64,000 bases of DNA, taken from an uncultured bacterium (GTDB lineage: Bacteria > Pseudomonadota > Gammaproteobacteria > Burkholderiales > Burkholderiaceae_C). This document shows positions 8,318 to 17,462 of the stretch, piece after piece (within the stretch, counting starts at the first letter, position 1; every line of letters starts with the position of its first letter). Location of the stretch: positions 28,323-92,322 of the forward strand of contig CAIYQZ010000078.1 in assembly GCA_903928495.1 (NCBI GenBank), given 5' to 3'. The notes under the pieces were generated by a model. That model was not told the DNA's origin, did no database searches, and worked only from the letters and a program-made list of their open reading frames with translations. Both the position numbers and the translations under genes were made by a program.

Positions 8318-9310
8318 ATGAAACGTCTTCTCACGCTCACCGCTATTGCGTTTGCAGCTATCACTTCCGCCAATGCACAAACCTCGTTGCTCAACGTGTC
8401 TTACGACGTGTCGCGCGAGTTTTACAAAGACCTGAACACCGCTTTCGTGGCGCACCACAAGAAAACCACCGGCAAAGACATCAAGGTAGACCAGTCGCAC
8501 ACAGGCTCCAGCGCGCAAGCGCGTGCAGTGGCCGACGGCCTGGAAGCCGATGTGGTGACCATGAACACCACCACAGACGTGGAGTTTCTGGCCAGCAAAG
8601 GCGTGGTGGCCGCTGACTGGGCCAAACGCTTCCCGCACAACGCAGCGCCCACCACCAGCACCATGCTGTTTCTGGTGCGCAACGGCAACCCCAAGGGCAT
8701 CAAAGACTGGGACGACCTGACCAAGCCCGGTGTCCAAGTGATCGTGGTCAACCCCAAAACGGGTGGCAACGGGCGCATGGCCTACCTGGCCGCCTGGGGT
8801 TCGGTACGGGCCAAAGGGGGTACCGATGCCCAGGCGGCCGAGTTTGTGAGCAAGCTTTACAAAAATGTGCCTGTGCTGGCACGCGGTGGGCGCGATGCCA
8901 CCGGCATCTTTTTGCAACGCAACATCGGCGATGTGCTGGTGACGTTCGAGTCTGAAGTGGTGTCGGTGGACAAGGAGTTTGGTGCAGGCAAGGTGGACGC
9001 CATTCACCCCAGCGCCAGCATCGTGGCCGAGAACCCTGTGGCCATCGTGGAGCGCACCGTGGCCAAAAAAGGCACTGCCGTCGACGCCAAGGCTTATCTG
9101 GACTTTCTGTACAGCGACGAGGGCCAGGAGATTGCAGCCAAACACAACATCCGCCCCCGCAACGAGGCTGTCCTGAAAAAGTACGGCGCGGCACTCCGCC
9201 CCATCAAACTGTTCACGGTGGACCAATACTTTGGCTCGCTGGGTGAAGCGCAAAAGGTGCACTTCAACGACGGCGGCCAGTTCGACAAGTTGTACACGGC
9301 GGGCAAGTAA
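8318..9310 (+). CDS. sbp: Sulfate ABC transporter substrate-binding protein, copy 2
   Basis: A 330-residue periplasmic protein with a clean signal peptide (MKRLLTLTAIAFAAITSANA). It begins with SLLNVSYDVSREFYKDLN and keeps VDQSHTGSSAQARAVADGLEADVVT and NPKTGGNGRMAYLAAWG, all typical of Sbp. The ATG at 8318 is preceded by AGGAA; an overlapping ATG at 8313 is out of frame and stops at once. The next gene, cysT, starts on the base after the stop codon, so this copy is the cognate binding protein of the CysTWA permease. Confidence 0.92.
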   Translation: MKRLLTLTAIAFAAITSANAQTSLLNVSYDVSREFYKDLNTAFVAHHKKTTGKDIKVDQSHTGSSAQARAVADGLEADVVTMNTTTDVEFLASKGVVAADWAKRFPHNAAPTTSTMLFLVRNGNPKGIKDWDDLTKPGVQVIVVNPKTGGNGRMAYLAAWGSVRAKGGTDAQAAEFVSKLYKNVPVLARGGRDATGIFLQRNIGDVLVTFESEVVSVDKEFGAGKVDAIHPSASIVAENPVAIVERTVAKKGTAVDAKAYLDFLYSDEGQEIAAKHNIRPRNEAVLKKYGAALRPIKLFTVDQYFGSLGEAQKVHFNDGGQFDKLYTAGK

Positions 9311-10138
9311 ATGAGTGCCGCCACCCGCAGGGTGCTGCCCGGCTTCAACCTCACGCTGGGCTTCACGCTGTTTTACTTGTGCCTGATCGTGTTGATTCCG
9401 CTCTCGGCCCTGTTGTTCAAAACGTTCACGCTCACATGGCCCCAGTTTTGGGAAGCCGTGACCGCCCCGCGCGTGCTGGCTTCATATCGGCTGACCTTTA
9501 GCGCGTCGCTGATTGCCGCTTTGGTCAACGTGGTGTTTGGCCTGCTGGTGGCATGGGTGCTGGTGCGCTACACCTTCCCTGGCAAAAAAGTCATTGATGC
9601 TCTGGTGGACTTGCCATTTGCCTTGCCAACTGCGGTGGCCGGCATATCGCTCACCGCATTGTTGGCTGGCAACGGTTGGGTGGGACAGTACCTGGAGCCA
9701 ATGGGCATTCAACTGGCGTTCAACCCCAACGGAGTGGTGATTGCGCTCATCTTCATCGGCCTGCCGTTTGTGGTGCGCACCGTGCAGCCCGTGCTGGAAG
9801 ACGCCGAGAAGGAACTGGAAGAAGCCGCCATGTGCCTGGGTGCCACACGCTGGCAAACCTTTGTGCGGGTGATTTTTCCAGCCATTGCGCCGGCGCTGCT
9901 GACGGGTTTTGCCATGGCGTTTGCCAGAGCCATCGGGGAATACGGTTCGGTCATTTTCATCGCAGGCAACATGCCCATGATTTCTGAAATCACCCCGCTG
10001 ATCATCATCAGCAAGCTGGAGCAATACGACTACGCCGGTGCCACCGCAGTGGCCAGCGTGATGCTGGGCATCTCGTTCGTGTTGCTGCTGGTCATCAACG
10101 CTCTGCAAACCTGGCAGCGCAAACGCTCGGGGGCCTGA
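9311..10138 (+). CDS. cysT: Sulfate ABC transporter permease CysT (CysU)
   Basis: The 275-residue membrane protein has about six helices and the binding-protein-dependent transport motif [30 protein letters not shown], which docks on the ATPase. [15 protein letters not shown] is typical of CysT. It follows sbp directly and is followed two bases later by cysW. Together with CysW it forms the channel for sulfate or thiosulfate uptake. Confidence 0.95.
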   Translation: MSAATRRVLPGFNLTLGFTLFYLCLIVLIPLSALLFKTFTLTWPQFWEAVTAPRVLASYRLTFSASLIAALVNVVFGLLVAWVLVRYTFPGKKVIDALVDLPFALPTAVAGISLTALLAGNGWVGQYLEPMGIQLAFNPNGVVIALIFIGLPFVVRTVQPVLEDAEKELEEAAMCLGATRWQTFVRVIFPAIAPALLTGFAMAFARAIGEYGSVIFIAGNMPMISEITPLIIISKLEQYDYAGATAVASVMLGISFVLLLVINALQTWQRKRSGA

Positions 10139-10140
10139 AC

Positions 10141-11046
10141 ATGAGCACACCAACGCCCCCCCGCGTGCGCCTGCCACACACCACCGAAGCTGCCTGGGTG
10201 CGCCGTACCCTGATCGGCGTGGCCCTGGTTTTCATGTTTTTGTTCCTGCTCTTGCCGCTGGCCGCCGTGTTCACCGAGGCGCTGCGCAAAGGCTGGGATG
10301 TGTACTGGGAAGCCCTGAAAGAACCAGATGCCTGGTCGGCCATACGCCTGACCTTCATCACAGCGGCTGTGGCAGTACCGCTGAACCTCGTGTTTGGCGT
10401 GGCCGCCGCATGGTGCATTGCCAAATATGAGTTCCGGGGCAAATCGTTTCTGACCACGCTGATTGACCTGCCGTTTTCGGTGTCACCCGTGGTGGCGGGC
10501 CTGATTTACGTGCTGGTGTTTGGTGCGCAAGGCTGGCTGGGTCCGTGGCTGGCCGAGCACGACATCAAGATCGTGTTTGCCGTACCCGGCATCATCCTGG
10601 CCACCATCTTCGTCACGTTTCCGTTCATTGCCCGAGAACTGATTCCCCTGATGCAGGCGCAGGGCAACGACGAGGAGCAGGCCGCCCAGGTGCTGGGCGC
10701 CAGCGGCTGGCAAACCTTTTGGTACGTGACGCTGCCCAATATCAAGTGGGGCCTGATTTACGGCGTGATTTTGTGCAATGCACGCGCCATGGGTGAGTTC
10801 GGCGCGGTGTCGGTGGTGTCGGGCCACATACGGGGCCAGACCAACACCATGCCGTTGCATGTGGAGATTTTGTACAACGAATACCAGTCGGTGGCCGCGT
10901 TTGCCGTGGCCTCTTTGCTTGCCTTGTTGGCCCTGCTGACACTGGCCATCAAAAGCTGGGTGGAGTGGCAACACGAACGCGAGCTGAAGGCCGCCGCCGA
11001 CATTCCACCCGAACGCCCCACCACACCCCAGCCCGTGACCATTTGA
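10141..11046 (+). CDS. cysW: Sulfate ABC transporter permease CysW
   Basis: The 301-residue permease carries the docking motif [31 protein letters not shown] and the CysW-specific [35 protein letters not shown]. Six or so hydrophobic helices are evident. The C-terminal tail is longer and proline-rich ([13 protein letters not shown]). It pairs with CysT in the inner membrane; the gene is separated from cysA by 31 bases. Confidence 0.95.
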   Translation: MSTPTPPRVRLPHTTEAAWVRRTLIGVALVFMFLFLLLPLAAVFTEALRKGWDVYWEALKEPDAWSAIRLTFITAAVAVPLNLVFGVAAAWCIAKYEFRGKSFLTTLIDLPFSVSPVVAGLIYVLVFGAQGWLGPWLAEHDIKIVFAVPGIILATIFVTFPFIARELIPLMQAQGNDEEQAAQVLGASGWQTFWYVTLPNIKWGLIYGVILCNARAMGEFGAVSVVSGHIRGQTNTMPLHVEILYNEYQSVAAFAVASLLALLALLTLAIKSWVEWQHERELKAAADIPPERPTTPQPVTI

Positions 11047-11077
11047 CACCACGGCTTGACGCCCGAAAGAGCAACCC

Positions 11078-12178
11078 ATGAGCATTGAAATCCGCAATGT
11101 GGCCAAACACTTTGGCGACTTCCACGCGCTGAAAAACATCAACCTCGACATCGCATCAGGTGAACTGGTGGCCCTGCTGGGCCCCTCGGGCTGCGGCAAA
11201 ACCACGCTGCTGCGCATCATTGCCGGGCTGGAAACGGCCGACACGGGCAGCATTCTGTTCAGCGGGGAAGACACCACAGACACCCATGTGCGCGACCGCA
11301 ACGTGGGTTTTGTGTTCCAGCACTATGCGCTGTTCCGCCACATGACAGTGTTTGAAAACGTGGCCTTTGGCCTGCGCGTCAAGCCCCGTGGCGAGCGCCC
11401 GAGCGAAGCGCAAATCAAAACCAAAGTGCATGACCTGCTCAAGCTGGTGCAGCTGGATTGGCTGGCTGACCGCTACCCCTCGCAACTGTCGGGCGGCCAA
11501 CGCCAGCGCATTGCCTTGGCCCGCGCCTTGGCAGTGGAACCAAAGGTACTGCTGCTGGACGAGCCCTTTGGCGCCCTCGACGCCAAAGTGCGCAAAGAAT
11601 TGCGACGCTGGCTGCGACGCTTGCACGACGAGCTGCATGTCACCTCCATCTTCGTCACCCACGACCAGGAAGAAGCCCTGGAAGTGGCAGACCGTGTGGT
11701 GCTGATGAACAGTGGCGCGGTCGAACAAGTGGGCTCGCCCCAAGACGTGTGGGACCACCCAGCCAGCCCGTTTGTGTATGGCTTTCTGGGCGACGTGAAC
11801 CTGTTCCACGGCCGCGCCCACGAGGGCGAAGTGCGCCTGGGCGGCCACCTGGACGGCGTGTCCATCGCCGCGCCCGAACATGCCGCCACCCAAGACGCCC
11901 AGGCCCTGGCCTACGTGCGCCCGCACGACTTGGACGTGGTGCCGTACCGCCCCGGGCTTGCGGGCATTGTGGCCAGACTCGACCGCGCGATCGTGGTGGG
12001 GCCTGTGGCGCGCTTGGAAGTGATGCCCGAGTCCAACGGCAATGCCGTACCGGGCGACACATTGATAGAAGCCCATTTGTCGGCCGCGGCCTTCAGGGCC
12101 TTGGGCCTGAAAGAGGGGGACAAGGTGGTGGTATCGCCCAAAAAGGCCCGCGTGTTCCTGCAACCAGAAGCCGCTTGA
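11078..12178 (+). CDS. cysA: Sulfate ABC transporter ATPase CysA
   Basis: The 366-residue ATPase shows Walker [10 protein letters not shown], signature LSGGQRQR, Walker [13 protein letters not shown] and switch FVTHDQEEA. After residue 240 comes the TOBE-like regulatory region ([26 protein letters not shown]) typical of CysA. It energises sulfate/thiosulfate import through CysT and CysW and ends the operon. A small perfect hairpin follows 10 bases after the stop. Confidence 0.95.
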   Translation: MSIEIRNVAKHFGDFHALKNINLDIASGELVALLGPSGCGKTTLLRIIAGLETADTGSILFSGEDTTDTHVRDRNVGFVFQHYALFRHMTVFENVAFGLRVKPRGERPSEAQIKTKVHDLLKLVQLDWLADRYPSQLSGGQRQRIALARALAVEPKVLLLDEPFGALDAKVRKELRRWLRRLHDELHVTSIFVTHDQEEALEVADRVVLMNSGAVEQVGSPQDVWDHPASPFVYGFLGDVNLFHGRAHEGEVRLGGHLDGVSIAAPEHAATQDAQALAYVRPHDLDVVPYRPGLAGIVARLDRAIVVGPVARLEVMPESNGNAVPGDTLIEAHLSAAAFRALGLKEGDKVVVSPKKARVFLQPEAA

Positions 12179-12188
12179 ATACCTGACC

Positions 12189-12205
12189 CTTCGGAAAATC
12201 CGAAG
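12189..12205 (+). other. Hairpin after cysA
   Basis: CTTCGGA and TCCGAAG form a perfect 7-bp stem with a three-base AAA loop, 10 bases after the cysA stop. No T-run follows, so a rho-independent terminator is not supported; an mRNA-end stabilising hairpin or part of the terC leader are equally possible. Confidence 0.3.
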
Positions 12206-12321
12206 TCACATTGCCGACAAACAGAAGTCTTTTTGGGGAACTTTCCCCGTACAGTCGCGTGCTTCGCTGACGTGGCACCCCCACGCCCCCTCCGTCTAAC
12301 GCCCCCAGAGGGCCACTCCCC

Positions 12322-13098
12322 ATGGAATTCCTCTTCGACCCGAACATCTGGATCGCGTTTGCCATGCTCGCCGCGCTGGAAATCGTGCTGGGCATCGACA
12401 ACATCATCTTCATCTCCATCCTGGTGGGCCGTTTGCCCGCCGAGCAACGCGACCTGGCCCGCCGCCTGGGCCTGGGCTTTGCCATGGTGTCCCGCCTGGC
12501 GCTGCTGTTTTCGCTGAGCTGGATCATGGGATTGAAAAGCGACCTGTTCCATGTGTTCGGCCAGGGCATCAGCGGGCGCGACATCGTGCTGCTGCTGGGC
12601 GGCATCTTCTTGCTCTACAAGGCGTCGCACGAAATTTTTGTGGAAGTGGAAGCGCGTGAGGAGGACGGCCCTCCCGAAGCCATTGACACCGACGGCGTGG
12701 CCGCTGCCGAGGCTGGCAAAAAAATTTTCTGGGGCACCATCGCGCAAATCGGCGTGGTGGACATCGTCTTCTCGCTCGACTCTGTCATCACCGCCGTGGG
12801 CATGGTCGATCAGTTGCCCGTGATGATGGCCGCCGTGATCGCCTCCGTGGGTGTGATGCTGTTTGCCGCCAAACCCATTGGTGACTTTGTAGACGCACAC
12901 CCTTCGGTCAAAGTGCTGGCCCTGGCCTTCCTGGTGATGGTGGGCATGGCGCTGACCGCCGAAGCCTTTGAGGTGCATGTGCCCAAGGCCTACATTTACG
13001 CCGCCATGAGTTTCTCGCTGGTGGTGGAGTTTTTGAACATCCGTTCCCGCGCCAAGCGCCTGGCAAAAATACAAGCCCAAAAGGCAGCCAGCGCTTGA
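12322..13098 (+). CDS. TerC family integral membrane protein
   Basis: The 258-residue protein opens with IWIAFAMLAALEIVLGIDNIIFISILVGRLP and repeats the acidic membrane motif in VVDIVFSLDSVITAVGM, the two signatures of TerC. Seven or so helices are evident. Members of the family (Alx, TerC, MeeF) have been linked to manganese export and metalation of secreted proteins. The stop codon TGA falls within a copy of the 29-bp dispersed element at 13090-13118. It is separated from cysA by 143 bases, so it is probably its own unit. Confidence 0.9.
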   Translation: MEFLFDPNIWIAFAMLAALEIVLGIDNIIFISILVGRLPAEQRDLARRLGLGFAMVSRLALLFSLSWIMGLKSDLFHVFGQGISGRDIVLLLGGIFLLYKASHEIFVEVEAREEDGPPEAIDTDGVAAAEAGKKIFWGTIAQIGVVDIVFSLDSVITAVGMVDQLPVMMAAVIASVGVMLFAAKPIGDFVDAHPSVKVLALAFLVMVGMALTAEAFEVHVPKAYIYAAMSFSLVVEFLNIRSRAKRLAKIQAQKAASA

Positions 13099-13118
13099 TG
13101 GCATTGGCTTGGTAGCTA
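13090..13118 (+). repeat. Short dispersed element AGCGCTT-N17-AGCTA, copy B
   Basis: Both blocks are perfect: AGCGCTT at 13090-13096 and AGCTA at 13114-13118. It sits exactly at the junction of two convergent genes. The terC stop codon TGA (13096-13098) and, on the other strand, the TAG stop of the sigma-54 regulator gene (13118-13116) both lie inside the element. It belongs to the GATG subtype. Confidence 0.7.
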
Positions 13119-14495
13119 CTGTTTGTTCGGTGGCTCCTGAGCCTCCAGCTCTTTGAGCTTGCGGTACAGGGAGCGCTCGCTGATGCCCAGTTTGGCCGCC
13201 AGTTCGGCGCGCCCGCCCCGGTGTTGGCGCACCTGCTCGCGCAGCACCGCCAGCTCGATGTCGTGCAGCGACACCGGCGCGGCCCCACCGGGCGGCAGCG
13301 AGCCGAGCGGTGGCTGCGCTCCCAAGGCCGCATCGTTCACCCCGGCGGCAACCGATGGTGCACCTGCTGCGGTGCCAAGCGCCGACTCCAAGTGGCTGAG
13401 TTCAATGACCTGGCCATCGCACATCAACGCCGTGCGCTCGAGAAGGTTTCGCAACTCACGCACGTTGCCGGCAAAGGTCAGTTGGGAGAGGTGGCGCATG
13501 GCGTCGGGGGCAATGCTCAGCCGGCGCTCCGGGGCCACGCGTTGCAACAGCGCATCGGCCAGCAGCGGCACATCGGTGGCCCGCTCACGCAGCGGGGGCA
13601 ACACGATGGGGAAAGTGTTGAGGCGGAAATACAGGTCTTCACGGAACTTGCCGTCGCGCACCATCTGCGCCAGCGGCCTGTGCGTGGCCGCCACGACGCG
13701 GATGTCGGCATGGCGCACATCGGTGCTGCCCACACGGCGGTAGGTGCCACTTTCCAGCAGGCGCAGCAGCTTGACCTGCATGGTCAAGGGGATGTCGCCC
13801 ACCTCGTCCAGAAACAGCGTGCCGCCACTGGCCGCCTCCACCAAACCTGCCCGGCTGGTGTTGGCCCCGGTGAAGGCACCGCGCTCGTGGCCGAACAGTT
13901 CCGACTCGAACAGTGTTTCCGTCAGGCTGGAGCATTCCACCGGCACCAGCGCACGGGCCGCACGCGGGCTGGCCTCGTGCACGGCGCGGGCCACCAGTTC
14001 TTTGCCCGTGCCCGACTCGCCCAGCAGCATCACCGTGGCCATGGACGGTGCCACGCGGGCCACCAGCTCCATCATGCGCTGGAAGGCCGGGGCCCGGCCG
14101 ATCAGCCCCTGTGCGGCTGCACGGCCCCGGGCCACCTTGAGCGCGTCCATTTTTTCAATGAAGAACGCCTGCTCACCCTCGCCGTTGAGCACAGGGGTGA
14201 GTTCAATGTTCACGTATTCCTCGCCGCGCGGCGTGTGGTGCAGGTGCAGCACCCGTTCGCGCTGGCCTGAGGCCTGAGCGCGGCTCAGCGGGCACGACTC
14301 ACCCGCCTGGTCGCAAGGCACCTGGAAATGGTGCGACACCTCGTAACACGTTCGCCCCACCACGCTGCCCCCCATGGGGCCAAACTGCTGGCGATACGCC
14401 ACATTCGCCGCCACGATGCGGTACTGGCGGTCGAACAGGATGTGGGGTTCGGGCAGGCTGTCGAGAAACGACACCAGTTCGGGCAAAGGCTTCAT
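13116..14495 (-). CDS. Sigma-54-dependent PAS-AAA+-Fis transcriptional regulator
   Basis: A 459-residue enhancer-binding protein from the ATG at 14495; the reading frame runs 38 codons further upstream without family similarity. Residues 1-120 form a PAS sensor (EPHILFDRQYRIVAANVAYR) that includes a CDQAGESCPLS cysteine pair, which could sense redox or a ligand. The AAA+ core has GESGTGKE, GAFTGA (sigma-54 contact), LFLDEVGD and an arginine-finger region, and the tail has a Fis-type helix-turn-helix (LGISERSLYRKLKELE). It is divergent from the octaheme cytochrome genes and is their likely activator. Confidence 0.9.
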   Translation of the reverse strand: MKPLPELVSFLDSLPEPHILFDRQYRIVAANVAYRQQFGPMGGSVVGRTCYEVSHHFQVPCDQAGESCPLSRAQASGQRERVLHLHHTPRGEEYVNIELTPVLNGEGEQAFFIEKMDALKVARGRAAAQGLIGRAPAFQRMMELVARVAPSMATVMLLGESGTGKELVARAVHEASPRAARALVPVECSSLTETLFESELFGHERGAFTGANTSRAGLVEAASGGTLFLDEVGDIPLTMQVKLLRLLESGTYRRVGSTDVRHADIRVVAATHRPLAQMVRDGKFREDLYFRLNTFPIVLPPLRERATDVPLLADALLQRVAPERRLSIAPDAMRHLSQLTFAGNVRELRNLLERTALMCDGQVIELSHLESALGTAAGAPSVAAGVNDAALGAQPPLGSLPPGGAAPVSLHDIELAVLREQVRQHRGGRAELAAKLGISERSLYRKLKELEAQEPPNKQ

Positions 14496-14560
14496 GGCAA
14501 AGGGCGCTGAAACAGGGGGTGACACACTGGCCCGCATCATGCACCAGCACTGCCAGACAT

Positions 14561-14574
14561 GACAGTTTGCTGTC
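14561..14574. promoter_or_regulatory. Inverted repeat GACAG-N4-CTGTC, candidate enhancer site
   Basis: A perfect 5-4-5 palindrome in the divergent region between the sigma-54 regulator and the octaheme cytochrome gene. A second inverted repeat, GCCTGC-N7-GCAGGC, follows at 14582-14600. Palindromes upstream of a sigma-54 promoter are where its activator usually binds, so either could be the operator. This is inferred from position. Confidence 0.35.
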
Positions 14575-14613
14575 GCAATCAGCCTGCCAGCGCTGCAGGC
14601 ATGCAACACCCCT

Positions 14614-14628
14614 GGGGGTATTTTTTGC
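14614..14628 (+). promoter_or_regulatory. Weak candidate sigma-54 promoter for the octaheme cytochrome operon
   Basis: GG at 14615-14616 and GC at 14627-14628 are separated by the required 10 bases and the -12 box reads TTGC. The -24 box matches only at GG, lacking the usual TGGCAC, so this is a weak match. It overlaps a TTTTTGC-N5-GCAAAAA hairpin (14622-14640). The neighbouring regulator makes a sigma-54 promoter expected here. Confidence 0.3.
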
Positions 14629-14744
14629 GGCGTGCAAAAACCTTGATCCAGCGCAAAAAAACCGGTTGGGCCCGGTGGTCAAGTCATGGTTGGGCACGCC
14701 ATGCTGGCACTGCCTGCCCCTGAAAGACAACAAGAGGAGACGGC

Positions 14745-16403
14745 ATGCGCCCCCCCATCACACGCTTGATCAACCGCGCCCGCACCCACCTGCGCCGCGC
14801 CGGGCTGGGCATTGCCCTGGGCCTGTTGGCGGCGCTGGCTGCAACGCCCGCTGCCTCCGCAGAATGGAAAACCACGGCGGACCACAGCAAATTCAAAGAG
14901 CTCAAGGGCCCGTTCAAAAGCGGCTCCGAGGTGACCAAGGCCTGCATCGGCTGCCACACCGAGGCATCCAAGCAGGTGATGGACACCCGCCATTGGACGT
15001 GGGAGTACACCAACGCCGCCACGGGCCAGAAGCTGGGCAAGAAAACCATGCTCAACAGCTTCTGTATCGGCGACCAGAGCAACGAAGCGTTCTGCCAGTC
15101 GTGCCATGTGGGCTACGGTTGGAAAGACAGCAACTTCGACTTCAAGGACGAAAGCAAGGTGGACTGTCTGGTGTGCCACAACACCGGCAAATACAAGAAA
15201 CCCGCTGGCATGGCCGGTGAGGTGCCCACCGAGCGCACCGAATTCCCCAAGGGCTCGGGCAAATACCTGGACCCCGTGGACCTGGCAGCCGTGGCCCAGG
15301 CCATTGGCAAAACCAGCACCAGTACCTGCGGCAGTTGTCACTACAGCGGCGGCGGCGGCGACGGTGTGAAGCACGGCGACCTTGATTCGTCACTGAACAA
15401 GGCCGACAAGACGCTGGACGTGCACATGGCCAGCAAGGCCAACGGCGGCCAAGGCTTCACCTGCGCCACCTGTCACCAGTCAGACGGGCACAAACTGGCC
15501 GGCAGCCGGATCGACATGACGGCCGCTGACCCCCATGGCCCCATGGTGCGCGGCTCGGTACACGAGGGCCGCAACGCTGCCACCTGTCAGAGCTGCCACG
15601 GCGACAAGCCCCACAAAGAAGGCTTGCTGACACTGGAGCGCCTGAACAACCACACCAGCAAACTGGCTTGCCAGAGCTGCCACGTGCCCGAATTTGCCCG
15701 TGGCGGCATCGCCACCAAAATGGCCTGGGACTGGTCCACCGCTGGCAAGCTCACCCCCGAAGGCAAGCCCATCACCAAGAAAGACGACCACGGTCACGTG
15801 ATTTACGACAGCAAGAAAGGCGACTTCAAGCTGGGGCAGAACGTGGTGCCCGACTACGTGTGGTTCAACGGCAAAGTCACCTACACCACGCAAGCCGACA
15901 CCATTGACCCCAAGAGTGTGGTCAAGATCAACGCCTTCCACGGCAGCCCCAACGAGCCCGAGGCACGCATCTGGCCCGTCAAACGCTTTGTGGGCAAACA
16001 GCCTTACGACGTGGAAACCTTGAAGCTGCTGGTGCCCCACACCGCCACGCCCGACGACACCGCGTTTTGGTACAACTTTGACTGGCCCAAAGCCCTGGAG
16101 GCCGGTGCCAAAGCCACCGGTGCCGTCTACAGCGGCAAACACGACTTTGTGCAGACCGAAATGCTGTGGCCCATCACACACATGGTGGCCCCCAAAGACA
16201 AGGCCGTGGCCTGCGCCAGCTGCCACACCGCCGACGGCGGGCGCCTAGGCAACATCGCCGGGGTGTACATGCCTGCCCGCGACAGCCACCCCTGGATCGA
16301 CCGCCTGGGCTGGCTGGCCGTGGCCGGTGCCCTGGCCGGGGTGCTGATCCATGCGCTGGGCCGTTTCTGGGCCAGCCGCCGTACCCCCAACACCCGCCAC
16401 TGA
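14745..16403 (+). CDS. Octaheme c-type cytochrome, tetrathionate reductase family (OTR-like)
   Basis: The 552-residue protein has a signal peptide (cleavage after AASA) and exactly eight CXXCH motifs: CIGCH, CQSCH, CLVCH, CGSCH, CATCH, CQSCH, CQSCH and CASCH, matching the octaheme tetrathionate reductase family known from Shewanella OTR. The first is followed by TEASKQ, as in that family. In vitro such enzymes reduce tetrathionate, nitrite and hydroxylamine; the true substrate is uncertain. A C-terminal helix (LGWLAVAGALAGVLIHALG) should anchor it to the membrane facing the periplasm. It is followed 18 bases later by a cytochrome b gene, its probable electron donor. GAGGAG lies before the start. 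Confidence 0.9.
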   Translation: MRPPITRLINRARTHLRRAGLGIALGLLAALAATPAASAEWKTTADHSKFKELKGPFKSGSEVTKACIGCHTEASKQVMDTRHWTWEYTNAATGQKLGKKTMLNSFCIGDQSNEAFCQSCHVGYGWKDSNFDFKDESKVDCLVCHNTGKYKKPAGMAGEVPTERTEFPKGSGKYLDPVDLAAVAQAIGKTSTSTCGSCHYSGGGGDGVKHGDLDSSLNKADKTLDVHMASKANGGQGFTCATCHQSDGHKLAGSRIDMTAADPHGPMVRGSVHEGRNAATCQSCHGDKPHKEGLLTLERLNNHTSKLACQSCHVPEFARGGIATKMAWDWSTAGKLTPEGKPITKKDDHGHVIYDSKKGDFKLGQNVVPDYVWFNGKVTYTTQADTIDPKSVVKINAFHGSPNEPEARIWPVKRFVGKQPYDVETLKLLVPHTATPDDTAFWYNFDWPKALEAGAKATGAVYSGKHDFVQTEMLWPITHMVAPKDKAVACASCHTADGGRLGNIAGVYMPARDSHPWIDRLGWLAVAGALAGVLIHALGRFWASRRTPNTRH

Positions 16404-16421
16404 ACACGCTGGAGACACACC

Positions 16422-17078
16422 ATGACACAAGCCAACACCACCAGCGTTGACGCCCACGGCATCAAGCGCATCTACCTGTTCAAACGCTACGAGCGCTTCT
16501 GGCACTGGTCACAAGCCGCGCTCATCATCACCATGATGTTCACCGGGTTCGAGGTGCACGGCAGCTACACGGTGCTGGGCTTCGAGCCTGCCGTGCGCCT
16601 GCACACCCTGGCTGCCTGGATGCTGCTCACCCTGTGGGCCTTCACCATCTTCTGGCAGTTCACCACCGGTGAATGGCAGCAATACCTGCCCACACTCAAA
16701 AAAGTGGACGCCATGGTGCGCTACTACGCCTGGGGCATTTTTGTGAATGCCCCCCACCCCTACAAAAAAACGGCCGAGCGCAAACACAACCCCCTGCAAC
16801 GGCTGGCCTACCTGGCGCTGCTGGCCATGGTGTCACCGCTCATCTGGGGCTCGGGCTTGCTGTACCTGTTCCGCAACTTCTGGCCCGGCATGGGGCTGGG
16901 CTGGCTGCCGCTGGAATGGGTGGCTTGGGCACACACGGCGGGTGCTTTCATGATGCTGGTGTTTTTCATCGTGCACGTGTACCTGACCACCACCGGCCAC
17001 ACGCCCACGGCGCACATCAAGTCAATGATCACCGGCTGGGAAGAAGTGCACGACGACGAACCCGGTGCCAAGCACTGA
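16422..17078 (+). CDS. Cytochrome b (b561/HyaC-like) quinol-side partner of the octaheme cytochrome
   Basis: The 218-residue membrane protein has four main helices with histidines placed for two b hemes: RFWHWSQAALI, VRLHTLAAWML, WAHTAGAF and FFIVHVYLTTTGH. This is the layout of hydrogenase/formate dehydrogenase-type cytochrome b. It most likely takes electrons from the quinol pool and passes them to the octaheme enzyme in the periplasm. It is the second and last gene of the unit; a strong terminator follows. Confidence 0.87.
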   Translation: MTQANTTSVDAHGIKRIYLFKRYERFWHWSQAALIITMMFTGFEVHGSYTVLGFEPAVRLHTLAAWMLLTLWAFTIFWQFTTGEWQQYLPTLKKVDAMVRYYAWGIFVNAPHPYKKTAERKHNPLQRLAYLALLAMVSPLIWGSGLLYLFRNFWPGMGLGWLPLEWVAWAHTAGAFMMLVFFIVHVYLTTTGHTPTAHIKSMITGWEEVHDDEPGAKH

Positions 17079-17182
17079 CAGCGCCCACACCCCACTGACA
17101 CAAAGCGCGGACCAACTGCCAACGCTGACACCAGCCACCCCGCCCGGCCACAGCGCGTAACGCTCCAGCTGCCCGCCCAAAC

Positions 17183-17222
17183 AAGCCCAACGCATTGATT
17201 TGCTTGGGCTTTTTTCTTTTTT
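17183..17222 (+). terminator. Rho-independent terminator after the octaheme cytochrome operon
   Basis: AAGCCCAA at 17183-17190 pairs with TTGGGCTT at 17204-17211, with a 13-base loop, and is followed by a run of thymines interrupted by one C. It is the clearest intrinsic terminator in the window. It separates the octaheme cytochrome unit from the cytochrome bd operon. Confidence 0.85.
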
Positions 17223-17261
17223 GGCCCAGTTGGCATGGTTCATGAAAACGCCAAGGCTGCC

Positions 17262-17462
17262 ATGACGCCATTTCAACGCCCCCGCAAACCGCGCAACCTC
17301 GCACGCGAACTGGCTTGGGTGGTCGCCATCAAGCTGGTGCTCATCACGGTTCTGTGGTGGGCGTTCGTGAAAGACCACCGGGTGCATGTGAGCCCGCAAG
17401 ACACCCCCCTGCCCTGGATCACCCCCGGCAGCCCAACGGAAAGCCCCGCCCATGATCAGTGA
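17262..17462 (+). CDS. cydP: CydP, small cytochrome bd-associated protein
   Basis: A 66-residue protein from the ATG at 17262, which has AAGG five bases upstream; an in-frame ATG at 17235 would add nine residues. It has a basic N-terminus (MTPFQRPRKPRNLARELAWV), one membrane helix (VVAIKLVLITVLWWAFV) and a short polar tail. This matches the putative small oxidase subunit CydP. It overlaps the cydA start by 11 bases, so translation is probably coupled. Confidence 0.8.
   Translation: MTPFQRPRKPRNLARELAWVVAIKLVLITVLWWAFVKDHRVHVSPQDTPLPWITPGSPTESPAHDQ

Noticed and set aside
12179..12321. Possible yybP-ykoY manganese riboswitch ahead of terC
   Set aside because: TerC genes can have one, and GGGGAA and CGCTGACG occur here, but the conserved loops are not in the right order and no matching stems could be drawn.
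14690..14720. TGGCAC near 14704-14712 as sigma-54 -24 element
   Set aside because: The following GC is only 8 bases away instead of 10, so spacing does not fit.
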